NCBI RefSeq assembly: GCF_017916325.1
Contig: NC_090167.1
Span: 600,501-664,500, forward strand
Length of the DNA: 64,000 nt
Direction of reading: 5' to 3'
Origin: Leishmania martiniquensis
Taxonomy: Eukaryota > Euglenozoa > Kinetoplastea > Trypanosomatida > Trypanosomatidae
Shown here: positions 32,641 to 43,882 of the stretch, one piece after another
Numbering within the stretch: the stretch's first letter is position 1
Layout of the letters: every line of letters begins with the position of its first letter
Position numbers and translations under genes: made by a program
The notes under the pieces: model-generated
Seen by the model: only the letters and a program-made list of their open reading frames with translations
What the model was told of the DNA's origin: nothing
Databases searched by the model: none

Positions 32641-33531
32641 TCAGCAGCCTGGCCAGCCCGCTTCGCTGTCAAGGCTGTCGCCGTCCTCACTTACGTCTCT
32701 CAACGTCACACGAAGGCAATGACACAGGGATCGCCAGACCGGCACAAACCGCTTGTCCATGTCGTCCACATTAATCACAGTAAGACGGTCCGACATGTCA
32801 TCCTCGTTCTGCCGGCGCGACTTCATGCCCAGCAGGCGACGGCTACGGTAGATTTCGTTGATTAGTTTCACATCCCCCGTAAGGAGTACCGTCTTCACGC
32901 CATGCAGCGCCTGAAGAACACGATGCATGACGCTATCGGCGGCTTGTGCTTGCCCACCGCACGGAGTGAAGAAGACCTGTCGCTTCTCCACCAAAATCTC
33001 CCAAATGGAGCGCTTTGCGGTGCCGGTGCGATTCATCGACAACGCGCGATTCGGCAGCGGCTCGCAGACGGTCTCCGCGTTCGGCCACGCACGGTGATGG
33101 CGCGTGAAGCATGAGCCGAAAAAGCACCACAGAAGCACACGATTGAGCAGTTCCACGTCTGCGTACGGCGGAATGGACTTGAACTGATTGAAACCGAAGT
33201 TGTCAAGATCAACGAGGACGATAACGGGGAATGCGCTCGGCTGCGCAGACATCTCCGAATACCGTGAGAGCACACGAAGGGTCTCGCACTGTGTGCAGTG
33301 ACAGCTCTCCGACATCCACGCGTCGCCGCTCACAAAGTGAGAGTCATGGCGCGCGTCTCTGTCGTCACACGCACCGGCTACAATGCTAAAGCCCTCTTCA
33401 CCAGGACGATGGAACCGCACAAACCCCTTGCTGCCCTCTTCTATGGCAGCCGAGCCCCCTGAGGCATGATCAGAGTTTTCAGACGGTATCGCCGAGACGC
33501 CCGTGTCGTCAAAGGCAACTTCTTTGAACAT
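32641..33531 (-). CDS. NYN/PIN-like domain protein, putative ribonuclease
   Basis: This 296-aa protein has the outline of an NYN/PIN nuclease fold. VIVLVDLDNFGFNQF supplies the first acidic residues (D108, D110), QAADSVMHRVLQAL the second (D199), and VLLTGDVKLINEI the third (D220) in the usual T-G-D-x-x-x strand end. These three positions are the metal ligands in PIN-type RNases; the order and spacing fit, but sequence identity is low. Upstream is a short Cys-rich segment, CHCTQC (about 77-82), that could bind a metal. The C-terminus is basic, then acidic (EDGDSLDSEAGWPGC). An RNA-processing or decay role is inferred from the fold only. The start is the ATG at 33529-33531; four upstream codons begin with GTG. 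Confidence 0.8.
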   Translation of the reverse strand: MFKEVAFDDTGVSAIPSENSDHASGGSAAIEEGSKGFVRFHRPGEEGFSIVAGACDDRDARHDSHFVSGDAWMSESCHCTQCETLRVLSRYSEMSAQPSAFPVIVLVDLDNFGFNQFKSIPPYADVELLNRVLLWCFFGSCFTRHHRAWPNAETVCEPLPNRALSMNRTGTAKRSIWEILVEKRQVFFTPCGGQAQAADSVMHRVLQALHGVKTVLLTGDVKLINEIYRSRRLLGMKSRRQNEDDMSDRLTVINVDDMDKRFVPVWRSLCHCLRVTLRDVSEDGDSLDSEAGWPGC

Positions 33532-34860
33532 CACTGCCCGCACGCGCAGGGCGAAGACTCCCCCCTAAAGATAATAATGATTAACAAGAACAAAGATGTC
33601 TAGGTGTATGCTCTCTCTTAAAGTGCACACCAGACTTTTAAAAAAGGGTGAGCAGTGCCGGTGCGACCTTAAGCTTAGTCAGAGAAACTTATGAACAGGT
33701 TTGTGCCGTTTCGTCTGCGTTCAACTCCCGATTCTGTCGGATACCTTTGCCCAGCCCGCGGCTGGCGTGTGCGTCTGTGTGTCTGCGGCGAGAAACCGTA
33801 GGCAGAGAGAGAGAAAGCTCAATGCCTCACAGTCACGAAGAAACAAAAAAAAAACACAACCCCTTCGGCACAGTGCAAAAAGCGAATCGCCCGGCTAAGG
33901 CGCCAGAGAAACAGGGGTAATAGAAAGACAAGGAAAAGGTTCTCCTCGGCCTCTCCGCTGAGTGTTTGCCGGACTTCTTCCAACCATGCGGAGAGACGAT
34001 GACAATGCGATACGTCAATGACGCGAGGGTCAACACAGTCGATTCAGGTGGCGAGGCGAGCGAGAGCGCGTGTGTAAAGGCACTGGTGAAAGACGCAAAG
34101 GGAAGGGTGCGCCGGCAGCGAGGAGGAGGTATGCGATGTAAAAGGATGAGGTACAAGTATGATGGGATTTATAACCAAAGAAACAAACGCACTACGCCGG
34201 GGCCGAGGAGAGGGCGATGCACAATTAAATGCAGTGAGGGCGAGCGCGAAAGATCCGTAGACGCCGCCGAAAGATGTGAGAGCAAACGGCTCGGTGGAGT
34301 TTGGTGCGCGGAAAAGGCAAACGCGTGTGTGTCGTTGTGGATCGCCGCCACACACGCACATGGGAGCCATGGCCATGAGAAGAGGGGAGAAAAAAAGAGC
34401 GGATCGTTCATGTGATAGAGCGTCGCCGTGTGATGGGGAGGAGGGCAGTGTTCGCTCCCCCGAAGCATGCGAAGAGAAACCCCGTGAGACGGAAACCGCG
34501 TAGAGGTGGCGGGCGCCTGTGAAAGAAAGTTCAGAGCGATTCCTCACCTCGATGGGAGTCTGTCGGCACCTATGGGCGCCTGCTGCACAGCCACCCACAC
34601 GCGCAGCACTGCGCGCTTACTGGCTCTGTTGCTATCTGGCACTCTCTTTGTCCGTCTCGTGCTTCCCCCCCTGCAGGCCTCTGCAAATACCTTGCAAGAG
34701 GAGGTGCAAGAAGGCAACAACGTTTCAGGGACCGACTCACACACAGGGGATGCGTGCGGCCCGCGATCAGTAACAGCCCCACGCCAGCTGCGGCACCCAC
34801 GATACGCGCGCCCGCACACACACACAAACATTTCTTTAACAGCGAAATGAGGAAAACGCC
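33532..34860. other. Intercistronic region without a supported gene
   Basis: Pyrimidine-rich stretches on the transcribed strand near 33790-33860 could serve splicing of the NYN/PIN-like gene. No convincing open frame. Confidence 0.5.
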
Positions 34861-37161
34861 TCACTCCCCCCGTGCTCTCTTAAGCGACTGCTGCCCCAGC
34901 TCTTCCTCTTGGTAACATGCAGTGCCGACGGAGGATGGCGCGAGGCCGCCACCAGCATCGCCCCCATTTGAGGCCATCGCCGCTCTTTGAAGAGCTTTCG
35001 AGGCTGTGCGGCGCTCCCAGCACAAATCCTCGAGGCCGCCACCCGCTGCTGCTCGACGAAACGAGCCCCCTCCCGTCGTTGCCGGAACGGCGTAGCCCAA
35101 GAGCGCAGGAACTTGAGTGGCGCCGGCGAATTCGCCACGCAGCAAGTGCGCTGCCGAAACAACCGGAATGGCAACCAAATTGACCCACTCGTCCCAAAGA
35201 GGACTGGGGTCACCACCGACAGACACCGCAGCGCCAATCCCCCTCTTCAACCACTGTACAGCCCTCCGGTAGAGGTCCGCCTGCGCCTCAGTCACGGAGG
35301 ATGCGGCGGCAACGTCCCGACGCAGACTCTCAGAGATACGATGAACACAGCGTCCAATAATCCCGAGAATAGGAACTGCAATGGATTCGTCACCGTGGTG
35401 CGTAGAGCAGCTGGCTCCCCGTTCAGACGCTCCCCACATATCGCACATGTCCAGAGCAGCTTCCACCAGTCTCTCTAGCCGCGCCGTCGAGCGATCCGGG
35501 AACTGCAGCATTGACATGGTATCATACAGAATCAGCTTCAGCTCCGCCTCCAGCAGAAGTGCGCGCTGCTGCACGAGCGCATCGTGCCCGCCTTGAGCCT
35601 CCTCCCAGTGCGCCGTCGCGTCCAGCAAATCGCCCAGAAGCGCGCGGCAAAAGGTCTCGACGCCAATTTCGTTCATCCACGCGTGTGTGGCCGCTGCTGC
35701 CGCCCGCAGTCGGGCATCAAGCTTTTCCTTCTTGGTGAAGGCAGCAGCCGCTGCGTAGTAAAGTTGCGCGCAGTGCACCACGGAGTAGAAGATGGCACGC
35801 AGTTTATCGACATTGACAGCGACCCCCTTCAAATAGCCCAACTGCGCCTCCGCCTGCGTGCACGCTGCCGGGTTCTGCACAAGAGGCCGCTCCGACACAA
35901 GAGCCCAGGTGAGGCACACCGAATGGCGATCCAGCAGAAACATCCACAGGTCCGCGTCGTCTGGCGCCGCAAACATGTCCGTTACAGACCACCGATGGTG
36001 GGAACTGATGTACATGGCAAACCATCGGTGCAGCAGATGCAAGTAAAGCTGTGTCTGTGACCCATTCAGGCCGTGCCACGGTCCAGTAGGCGAGCTCACC
36101 TCCCTGTGCTCCTCGATCAGCCGCTGCATAAGGAGCCCCAGCGCAGGAAGACACCCCTGCCCTTTCGGAGCCTTCATGAGCACCCTGACCAGTTCCTCCT
36201 CCAACTCCTTCACACGCAAATGGGAAGGGGTGGACGACGGATCGGGCGTCCCGCTCGCGCCTGCGGACTCCGCTCTGTCGACAGCGCCTGTCTTTTCGGC
36301 GTGCACCAAAGATGCAGCCTGCATCCAGGATGAGCGTAGCGCCGCCTGCCCAACGGCGACGATATCCTTTTCTTTTCGGCTATCAACCTCGTCCTCTTTA
36401 TACTCATGGAGCAGCTCGGGCAGGGCAGCAGAGGGCACTTGCAAGTCACGCTTGAACGTTCGCCGCACGAGCATCTCCACGACTGGCTCGGCAGACTCGC
36501 CGAGAGCGGGCAGAACACTTTCGCTGAGCCACCCTCGCTCTACGCTCCCGATCAGCGGATAATCGGTGAACAAGTGTGTCGATTCAGCGGCGAGACGCGC
36601 AAATCCCTGCAGAGGCGTTGCCAGTGCCGCTTCCACCTCCGCCAAACGCGGCGCTGCGTCAGTCGCCACCACGGAGGGAAGCGATAAGACAGCATCGCTG
36701 GCTTCCTCCAGTACTGCAGCGAGTCCTGCTCTTGCAGCGCCTCCGCAGCCCCAGCACAGTCGTCGGTAGAGGTGCCAATATGCAGCGACAAGCTCTGTCT
36801 GCACTCGCTGCACTTCGGGAGATGTGGAGCCGGATGACCCATTCCCACCAGGACTCCTCGCAGACGCCGGGCCCAGCTCGCTCAGACCAGCAAGCCACTG
36901 CTCCCAGCGAACCGCTGAGAGAGGCACGCACCGCACGCTTGCCTCGTACACGGCGTAGTAATGTCGCAGCCCCTGCGCGAGCCCACTCTCAGAGAGGTGC
37001 TCTTGTGCCCTCTGTGTCTGCCAAAGATGCTCAAGTGCATCCAGTGTTGCATACACCGACGCAACGGAAAGAGTCTGTGTGCCCTTCTTGACGTAATCGC
37101 CGCCACACGCAAGCAGCGGTGTAATCTCTGTGAAGGCGTTCGCATGTTTTAACGCCGCCAT
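34861..37161 (-). CDS. Large helical hypothetical protein
   Basis: I do not recognise this 766-aa protein. It is rich in Ala, Leu and Glu and looks almost entirely alpha-helical, with no membrane span, signal peptide or catalytic motif. Segments such as LYLHLLHRWFAMYISSHHRW and LDARLRAAAAATHAWMNEIG suggest stacked helices, as in scaffold or repeat-type proteins. A short Lys/Arg/Glu patch (LLHEYKEDEVDSRKEKD) precedes a disordered Ser/Pro/Gly loop. The last residues (LKRARGE) are basic. Two ATGs are possible: 37213-37215, nine bases after CCTCATTTCAG, and 37159-37161. I chose the second because the extra 18 residues come from CAA/CAG-like low-complexity sequence. A tethering or complex-subunit role would fit the composition but is not shown. 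Confidence 0.75.
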   Translation of the reverse strand: MAALKHANAFTEITPLLACGGDYVKKGTQTLSVASVYATLDALEHLWQTQRAQEHLSESGLAQGLRHYYAVYEASVRCVPLSAVRWEQWLAGLSELGPASARSPGGNGSSGSTSPEVQRVQTELVAAYWHLYRRLCWGCGGAARAGLAAVLEEASDAVLSLPSVVATDAAPRLAEVEAALATPLQGFARLAAESTHLFTDYPLIGSVERGWLSESVLPALGESAEPVVEMLVRRTFKRDLQVPSAALPELLHEYKEDEVDSRKEKDIVAVGQAALRSSWMQAASLVHAEKTGAVDRAESAGASGTPDPSSTPSHLRVKELEEELVRVLMKAPKGQGCLPALGLLMQRLIEEHREVSSPTGPWHGLNGSQTQLYLHLLHRWFAMYISSHHRWSVTDMFAAPDDADLWMFLLDRHSVCLTWALVSERPLVQNPAACTQAEAQLGYLKGVAVNVDKLRAIFYSVVHCAQLYYAAAAAFTKKEKLDARLRAAAAATHAWMNEIGVETFCRALLGDLLDATAHWEEAQGGHDALVQQRALLLEAELKLILYDTMSMLQFPDRSTARLERLVEAALDMCDMWGASERGASCSTHHGDESIAVPILGIIGRCVHRISESLRRDVAAASSVTEAQADLYRRAVQWLKRGIGAAVSVGGDPSPLWDEWVNLVAIPVVSAAHLLRGEFAGATQVPALLGYAVPATTGGGSFRRAAAGGGLEDLCWERRTASKALQRAAMASNGGDAGGGLAPSSVGTACYQEEELGQQSLKRARGE

Positions 37162-40035
37162 TCGCGCTCTTGTTTTTGTTGTTGCTGTTGCGTACACTTC
37201 ACTGAAGACGCACATGCACCTTTCCTGAAATGAGGAAGGTGCTGTCGCCGCTGTTGGTGTTCGCCGCTCAGATGGACAAACGAGGCCCGGCTCGAAAGCA
37301 GAGCGAGAGGCACAGCGGAAGAAAAAAGACGAGGGCTAGTAGCGGTGGACAGGTGAAGGGGCTCAATGGAGAGTATTGCATAGAGGAGGCAAAACGGGAC
37401 GGTGAAGAATTCAGTGACCGGCAGGGTTGCTTTGGGAGTAAGAGGGCCCTGTGAGGGCATCGCGCTCGATTGGTCGGAAACCAAAAGAAGTGCGCCGTAC
37501 GGCTCCCTGGTGAACCGAGGCAGCCGCGCTCAGGCGGCTTTCTTGAATGCCCCTCTACTCTGGTGTCCCCCACCACCAGTCTACCGAGGAACACGTGAGA
37601 TCACAGTGTGTTCTGGACACCCGATAAGGAGTGCAGTCCTTCCTGTTCTGCCGCAGGACGTCCGACAGCATTCTTCTGTGTATGGAGGAGTATGCCAGTG
37701 TACAAGTATATGTGAGGCTAGCAACGAGAGCACGACGCGCGCACGCCACTTCCTCCTTCTGCTTCTCTTCGGCGCGACGGCACCACAGAAGCGACCATCG
37801 ATCACCCCAAAAATCAAGTGATGAGGCACCACAGCACCCAAGCTCGGTCCACTGGCACGCATGCGCATCCTCGAAACTAGATCGTTCCCTCGCGCGGCCA
37901 CACCAGCCCGCCTCAATGTCTGATAGCAGTTCAAAGATGGGAGAAGGAGGTGGCGCAAAACGAGAAGAGAAAAAAATCCTCGACTCGAGAGCGTCAGCAA
38001 GCATAAAAAAAAGGAGGAAATATATATATATAAGGGAGGAGCCACAGCAAAACCACGATACCAAATCTGACCGCACAAGATGTCGCGAGACCTGCATGCC
38101 GAGTGGCATGAGCGGCAAATGTGATCCATCACGCCAGGTGAGAAGAGAGAAGACACATACAGGTGCTTCGTTGCGGCGATTCACACAGTGCCCCCCCTCC
38201 CTCTGTGAACACAACCGCAGGCACACACGCACACATGCTACGAAGGAAAGATGAAGCACAGAGAGGTAAGAGCTGCGGACCCTGAAAAAGGCGAGCACTA
38301 TATGGCAGAACATAACGGTAGCGCTAAGAAAGCAACTGCTCGGGAGTTCCTTAAGCTGCGGAAAAGCCCGAAAAGAGGAAGAGTAGCACGTTGTCTCTCT
38401 GTCCACCAGAGAGTCGAGGGGGGAGGGAAACAAGGGGCTGTACTGCAGGCTTAGAACGGGTCTGGGGGAGGGGGGCACGTTTCACGGAGCCAGGGACGGT
38501 CATGTAAAAGGCTTGTATACCTGAGCAGATCAGATCCTGCCCAGCGGATGTAGGAAAAATCAGGAGAAAGGTTGCGTAGTCAAGGACCAACAGCACCTCC
38601 TCTAAGCGGCGGTAATTAGTCGACCCCGAAAATCGCGCAAGCAGATAAGTTGTTCATTGTTTCCCTCTGCGTCTTGGGTGTACTGAGCGCCCTCACTGGC
38701 GACGAAGACGACGGAGAGAACGAGCAGGAAACAAACAAAAAAAGAGAGATGCAGCGGAGTAAGAAGCCGGTATACTGCAAAAAGGAGGAAAAGACACCCA
38801 CCAATACACACACACACAGACAGACAGAGACAGAGAGAGCGAAAGTGTGGAGCAGAGGACACAACTTCGCTCATCCTTTGCAACTCAGCGACATTCCTCA
38901 TGAAGGTCAACATGCGCAGGGGTACAGCAAGCACCGAAAAGGAAAAAAGACATGAAATAGGGAGATTATGATGTGTTGGGCTTTTTGTTTTGTATCTTTA
39001 GAGGGGAAACGCGAACGAAATGAGTGAAAGCAAAGATCCTCCCCTCCCGAATGAAAGGGAAAAAAGGCAGTGTGGAACAGACGCACAAACGGAGACTTAC
39101 ATCCACACGCACATACACGCACGAAAGAGAAAAAAGTGGAGGCACAGCGTATACTAAACAGCGTCCCCACCCCTTCTTCACCTAACCACACACACACATA
39201 TATATACAAAAAAGGAAGAAATGAACGCAGGAGACTCCGAGGGAGGCCGAGGGAGATGCAGATGCAAGGCGAGAAAATCGGCGGAGAGAGAGGGGGAAGA
39301 AAGGAGCCGAGAAAGGGGGGCGCAGGCGAATAAAAATAAGACGACGACAAGAGAGGGCGGCTGGTGGAGGAGAAAGAAGGCGAAAACGTACCAACGAAAG
39401 GCAACGCTCCCCATCCCTCACAACCTCAGGCGGCGGTTTACACCTGTGTGATTTCATTCGGACTATTTATTGCGGCAACACACGGTTCCGCTGTTTCGGC
39501 GCCCCCTCTCTCCCCCAACTGCATCACCATTTTGCTGTCGATGCCGAAATGCCACGCCTTTTATTTCGAGAAGAAACAAAGAGCGCGGCCGAGCTCACTC
39601 ATGTGAGAAACATGCTCCGACAAAGGCCTCGGGGGAGGAGGGGGGAGTGTCACCACGTCCACCCGTGTACCCGTCACCCAATGGAGAGGGCTACTGGAGG
39701 AGGTAAAAATGCGTACGAGAAGCAGAAACGCAACCTCCTTTACACAGGCTATCTAGGGTGCGCCTCATCTTGAGCGGCCAAACACGCTGACCACGAGCAC
39801 ACTAAATAAGCGAGGTGGCCGCCATGTAGTAGCAAGGAGAAGTGCAGAAAGGAGAAAGTGAACCAATCTGCCAGGCAGTCACGAGCGAGCGCTTCTCGAT
39901 TCACCAGCCAGATGGCGCTCACTCTGCGAGACTCGCCATAGAATCTCCCTTTCGTCTTCCGCCGTTCCCCTCTCGGCAGCCATACCCACCACCAGCCACC
40001 ACACAAGGCACAGCCCATTTCACACACCCGCCGCG
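37162..40035. other. 2.9-kb spacer without a supported gene
   Basis: It holds a TA run at 38019-38032, several C/T-rich tracts on the transcribed strand (38790-38850, 39190-39310) and scattered A-runs. Minus-strand frames at 37555-38478 and 38907-39404 are Ser/Phe/Leu/Cys-rich translations of pyrimidine tracts, not genes. Confidence 0.5.
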
Positions 40036-43000
40036 CTATACGTGCCGCGACTTCTCAAACTCGTAGACCTGAATCATCGGTTGCAGCAATTCGCCCATAG
40101 ACTTGAGCAGGAGCTCGAATACAATCACGGTGGCGTTGAAGGCTTGAATGTCGTCTCGACTGATGGTCGTTTCCTTCGAGATGTGCAAATTCATTTGAAG
40201 CACGCGCTTGAGGAGATCCTCATTGTTCGCGTCCCGCAGCGCAGCAGGGTCCTTGCCCTTCGACAAGGCCTCCTCCACCATCGTGGAGCTCACGTACATG
40301 TTCAGCGCCTGCTTCTCTGGCCCGTCCACCTGCTGCACGGCTGCGTAGAAGTTCCGCTGAATGTTGCCAGTGACGTGGTGCAGGCTGCGGCACGCGAGGT
40401 CCATTTTCCATATCGTGTGCAACGGCTCCTCCATCGACCAGGTGCGCCACTTCTCCGTCGCGTCGATCATGCACTGAAAAAAATGATGGATGAGCTTGCC
40501 GGCGTCCAGCAGGAAGGGCCGCGTCATCTCCATCATGTCACGCAAAACAACCCCCGGCGGCTGCTCGCGTGGTCGGTGCAGCCGCTCCATCGCTGCCACC
40601 AGCGCCTCCTCCAAGGACATCACCTCGTTTATGCCGAATCGAAGGCGCGCGCAGGCAGCGACAGGGTAGTCGCCACCGCGGATCGTGGGCTCTGTTTCGC
40701 ACTTGGGCATCCACTCCGCGTAGGATTTCAGGAGCGACTGCTGCGCCTTGACGAGGGAACGCGCCTTTGCGATGAGAAAATCCGTCTCCTTCCCCTCCTG
40801 TGTGATAGGGGCGCACCCCAGGCTCACAATCGTCTGCGCCAGGTCGTTCATGCTCATGTAGCATTTCGTGCGCGTGTTCCACAGAACGCGGATCGGGTCA
40901 ACAGGGAAGATGAAGGTACAAATCACGTAGTACGAGATAAACGCGAAGACGTTGTCCGCCAGGCGCGTCAGCAGCAGAGCCGGCGTTGGCGCCAGCCGGA
41001 GGCCCGACACGCTTGTGACGCTTGCGTACTGCGCACCCGTGGCGTACACAGGATGCTGCGAAAAGCACATGGCGATGAATACCCACGTCATGGTAAGCAG
41101 CGCTTCCTCCGTCAGGTTGTGCGACTTGCTCGCGGTGATGTACGCCAGCGATGCACCAATGCACAGACCGCATATGCGGTGGATGCCGACCGCGAGCGTC
41201 TCCGAGGCGGTCTGCTGCGCCAGGCGGATCAATATCGTCATGCCAAAGTAGTACACGTTCTTGTGATCGTAGTTTAGGGTGAAGGCGCAGGCGACTGCAA
41301 AGGCGCCGGTGTAGCGTATCGTGTCCTTGAGGAGGCGAATGTCGTACGGCGTGCTCAACGTGAAGCGCTTCGGCAGCTCCTCCCAAAAATCGTTCCAGCG
41401 GTCGTAGAAGAAAAAGTTGAAGGCGCGGCGCCAGATGCTGGGATACAAGGATGAGTCAAACGTCTTCATCGCTCGCTCGAAGCGCTGCAGCTCCACAGCA
41501 ATGTCGATCAAGCTAAAGTGGAAGCCCAGAAGCCCGAGACAGTAGTTCATCTCATCCACCGACAAATCGCGCAGCACGAGCAACTTCACCTGCTCTTGTT
41601 CAATGATGTCTGACAGCGTCTGTGTCTTCTCCATCATCTCGTCGAAATTTACGCGCGCCACAACGGTATTTGGGTCGATGCACCCGCCGATTTGCACCAG
41701 CAGCCTCATCAACTCACCTGCAAGGTCCATGGCTGGGGTCTGCACTCGCTTTTCGACCTCATCGATGTCGCGCCGGATCTGACTACGATGCAGCCAGTTC
41801 GTGTGCTGCAGTCGGTTCGCCGACGCCGCGGACATCGCGTAGAGGTGCATTTTGATGCGCTGCAGCATCACGAGACGTTCGCGACGCAGGGTGTTGTTCA
41901 AGTTCAGCTCGAGCGGCTCGTAGGTGGCGAAGTTGATCTCCATGTTCACCTTGGTCGTCGCCTGGTGGATCTTCGCGAAGGGAATCTGCGTAAGTGCCAT
42001 CTTGGCATCCATGCTCACCGGCGCCCAGAAGCTTTTCATCGCGTTGCCCACACCAGCGCTATACAGCTTGTGCAACCCAAGAAGACCCTCATCCGCTTTC
42101 CGGCACGCTAACGTTGGGTACGGCAAGAGCGACGCCAAGAGAGAGAAGCCAGCTGCGATTATAAAGTTCAGGGCGAACTGCACCACGAACGTCAGCGTCT
42201 CTCCGCCGGGTGAATGCTCCATCTGCATGATGATTATCGCGAACATCATCATCAGTCGCTTGGCTGGCAGATTGCCGAAAAGAGAGAAGAGGGCGCAGCC
42301 GAAGATGACGCCGCACCACCAGCCTGGCACGTTGTGTTTCGCGCCCACCGCGTTCATGATGATACCCCATGCCAGAAAGGCCGCAACGGTGTGGAAAGCA
42401 ACCACCGCCATCAGCATTGTAGCACCGAGAGACGGACGGACAAATAGACCGGCAATAATCGGAAAGAGGGAGCCGGCGACGAACCAGTCCTTCGTCTTGG
42501 GGTGCTGCATGAGCAGAAAACTCGGTAACACAGCGAAGGCAGTCACGCGGAGGCTGTAAAAGGTGTTGCCCGAGAGGGCCTCCGACTTAAGGCTTTCCCA
42601 CACTGCCTTGAAGCTCACTGTGTCGTCCTCCAGGTTTTCGCGCGAGAGGCACGGAAGAGCCTCGTGCATTGGCATACGCCGGTAGTTTTCCGCTGCCTTT
42701 TCCTCCTGCTCAGAGATGCTAGAGCTCGATATACCTCCGTTGGTGACTGCGGGGGCGGCACGGCCAGCAAGACGCGATCGCAGTCCATCTGGGTGAGACA
42801 TCCTGTCTTGACTGCCGTCGCCGCCAGTCAGGAAGGAGGACTGCTCGTGGAGCTGCATCGGGGAGGTGCGCCTCAGCGCAGGTACCACATTGGCTGACAT
42901 TTCCGCGAATAGCTGATGCGCGTGGCATTCCGTGGCGGCACCGCCGGCTTCTTTACCAGACCTTTCGCTGAAGATACTATCCTGCGACGAGGGACGGCTA

Positions 43001-43848
43001 TGACCAAGCCGAGTGTGAGAAGAAGCAGCGCGCGCGGTTGGTGGTGGAGGGCTATCGCTTTTCGGCCAAGACGACAACTCTTCGGAATCGCTGCCCCCTA
43101 CGAAAAACGCAAAGCTGTTGATGGGGTCGTTTTCATCGAGTGGCTCCATAATCTCAGCGTTGCCGCGAAGAAGTCCCTCATTACGGCCACCAGGTACTTC
43201 GACCATGAGACCGTGGCTACGCCCGGAGTGAGAGCGCGGCCCTGTGCGTGGCGCTGCCAGGCTGCGCCCCTCGACCAAGGCTGGCGCGGAGCCCGGCGTA
43301 GTGGGGTAGACATGAGAAAAAGGATGCGAAGAGTGGCTCCAAATCAGATCGTTCGCCACTGGGCGATACCGCTTGCCTTCCGTCACGATGATACTATGCT
43401 GACGCATAGGCGTGATGGGGGCATACGTGTCAGACGTGTTCAACGGTGGCTCCGCCGCGCCAACGAACGTAGCATCTATCCTCTCGCTTCCATCCTGGTA
43501 TCGGCCGCTACGCAGCTCCGCTGGGCATCTTCCGGGGCCTGAGCCGGAGGCATCCGCCAAGCCAACGCTAGAGACGCCGGCCCGCAACGGCGGGGGACTC
43601 GATCGGCCGCTCTGTGTAGATGCGGGATCCAGTAGCTGAGCCACCTGCGAGCGATCCACAAGGTCCCCTGCAGGCCCAGTAGCGCATTGTGATGCAACAG
43701 GCGTGTTGGAGTCCACGTATGGAAAGCGTAAGTGGTCATCTACGCAGTTCCTCTCGTCTTTCCCGACGCCAGGGCTAGTAATTGTATGCAGACATGTTTC
43801 ACGATGTGCAGGCCTTTCGGGTGGGGTGGCGCTGTTGGTATTCTGCAT
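40036..43848 (-). CDS. FUSC-like (aromatic acid exporter/fusaric acid resistance) membrane protein
   Basis: This 1270-aa protein has about 400 disordered Ser/Pro/Gly-rich residues, then two blocks of membrane spans. The first runs at about 435-600 (FAVLPSFLLM, LFPIIAGLFV, AFHTVAAFLAWGIIM, FALNFIIAAGFSLLASLLPYP) and the second at about 850-1010 (YTGAFAVACAFTL, ICGLCIGASLAYI, MTWVFIAMCFSQHPVYATGA, VFAFISYYVICTFIFPVDP). A long soluble region lies between them and another follows. Two half-repeats of spans separated by a cytosolic domain is the plan of FUSC/ArAE exporters and of fungal Bre4-type and plant ALMT-like proteins. Export of small organic anions is the family expectation; the substrate is unknown. 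The ATG at 43846-43848 follows a strong splice acceptor. The apparent hydrophobic N-terminus of the longer frame to 43947 is translated pyrimidine tract. Confidence 0.82.
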   Translation of the reverse strand: MQNTNSATPPERPAHRETCLHTITSPGVGKDERNCVDDHLRFPYVDSNTPVASQCATGPAGDLVDRSQVAQLLDPASTQSGRSSPPPLRAGVSSVGLADASGSGPGRCPAELRSGRYQDGSERIDATFVGAAEPPLNTSDTYAPITPMRQHSIIVTEGKRYRPVANDLIWSHSSHPFSHVYPTTPGSAPALVEGRSLAAPRTGPRSHSGRSHGLMVEVPGGRNEGLLRGNAEIMEPLDENDPINSFAFFVGGSDSEELSSWPKSDSPPPPTARAASSHTRLGHSRPSSQDSIFSERSGKEAGGAATECHAHQLFAEMSANVVPALRRTSPMQLHEQSSFLTGGDGSQDRMSHPDGLRSRLAGRAAPAVTNGGISSSSISEQEEKAAENYRRMPMHEALPCLSRENLEDDTVSFKAVWESLKSEALSGNTFYSLRVTAFAVLPSFLLMQHPKTKDWFVAGSLFPIIAGLFVRPSLGATMLMAVVAFHTVAAFLAWGIIMNAVGAKHNVPGWWCGVIFGCALFSLFGNLPAKRLMMMFAIIIMQMEHSPGGETLTFVVQFALNFIIAAGFSLLASLLPYPTLACRKADEGLLGLHKLYSAGVGNAMKSFWAPVSMDAKMALTQIPFAKIHQATTKVNMEINFATYEPLELNLNNTLRRERLVMLQRIKMHLYAMSAASANRLQHTNWLHRSQIRRDIDEVEKRVQTPAMDLAGELMRLLVQIGGCIDPNTVVARVNFDEMMEKTQTLSDIIEQEQVKLLVLRDLSVDEMNYCLGLLGFHFSLIDIAVELQRFERAMKTFDSSLYPSIWRRAFNFFFYDRWNDFWEELPKRFTLSTPYDIRLLKDTIRYTGAFAVACAFTLNYDHKNVYYFGMTILIRLAQQTASETLAVGIHRICGLCIGASLAYITASKSHNLTEEALLTMTWVFIAMCFSQHPVYATGAQYASVTSVSGLRLAPTPALLLTRLADNVFAFISYYVICTFIFPVDPIRVLWNTRTKCYMSMNDLAQTIVSLGCAPITQEGKETDFLIAKARSLVKAQQSLLKSYAEWMPKCETEPTIRGGDYPVAACARLRFGINEVMSLEEALVAAMERLHRPREQPPGVVLRDMMEMTRPFLLDAGKLIHHFFQCMIDATEKWRTWSMEEPLHTIWKMDLACRSLHHVTGNIQRNFYAAVQQVDGPEKQALNMYVSSTMVEEALSKGKDPAALRDANNEDLLKRVLQMNLHISKETTISRDDIQAFNATVIVFELLLKSMGELLQPMIQVYEFEKSRHV

Positions 43849-43882
43849 CCAATCGATGAGGCACCAAGGCGATTTGGCGGGT

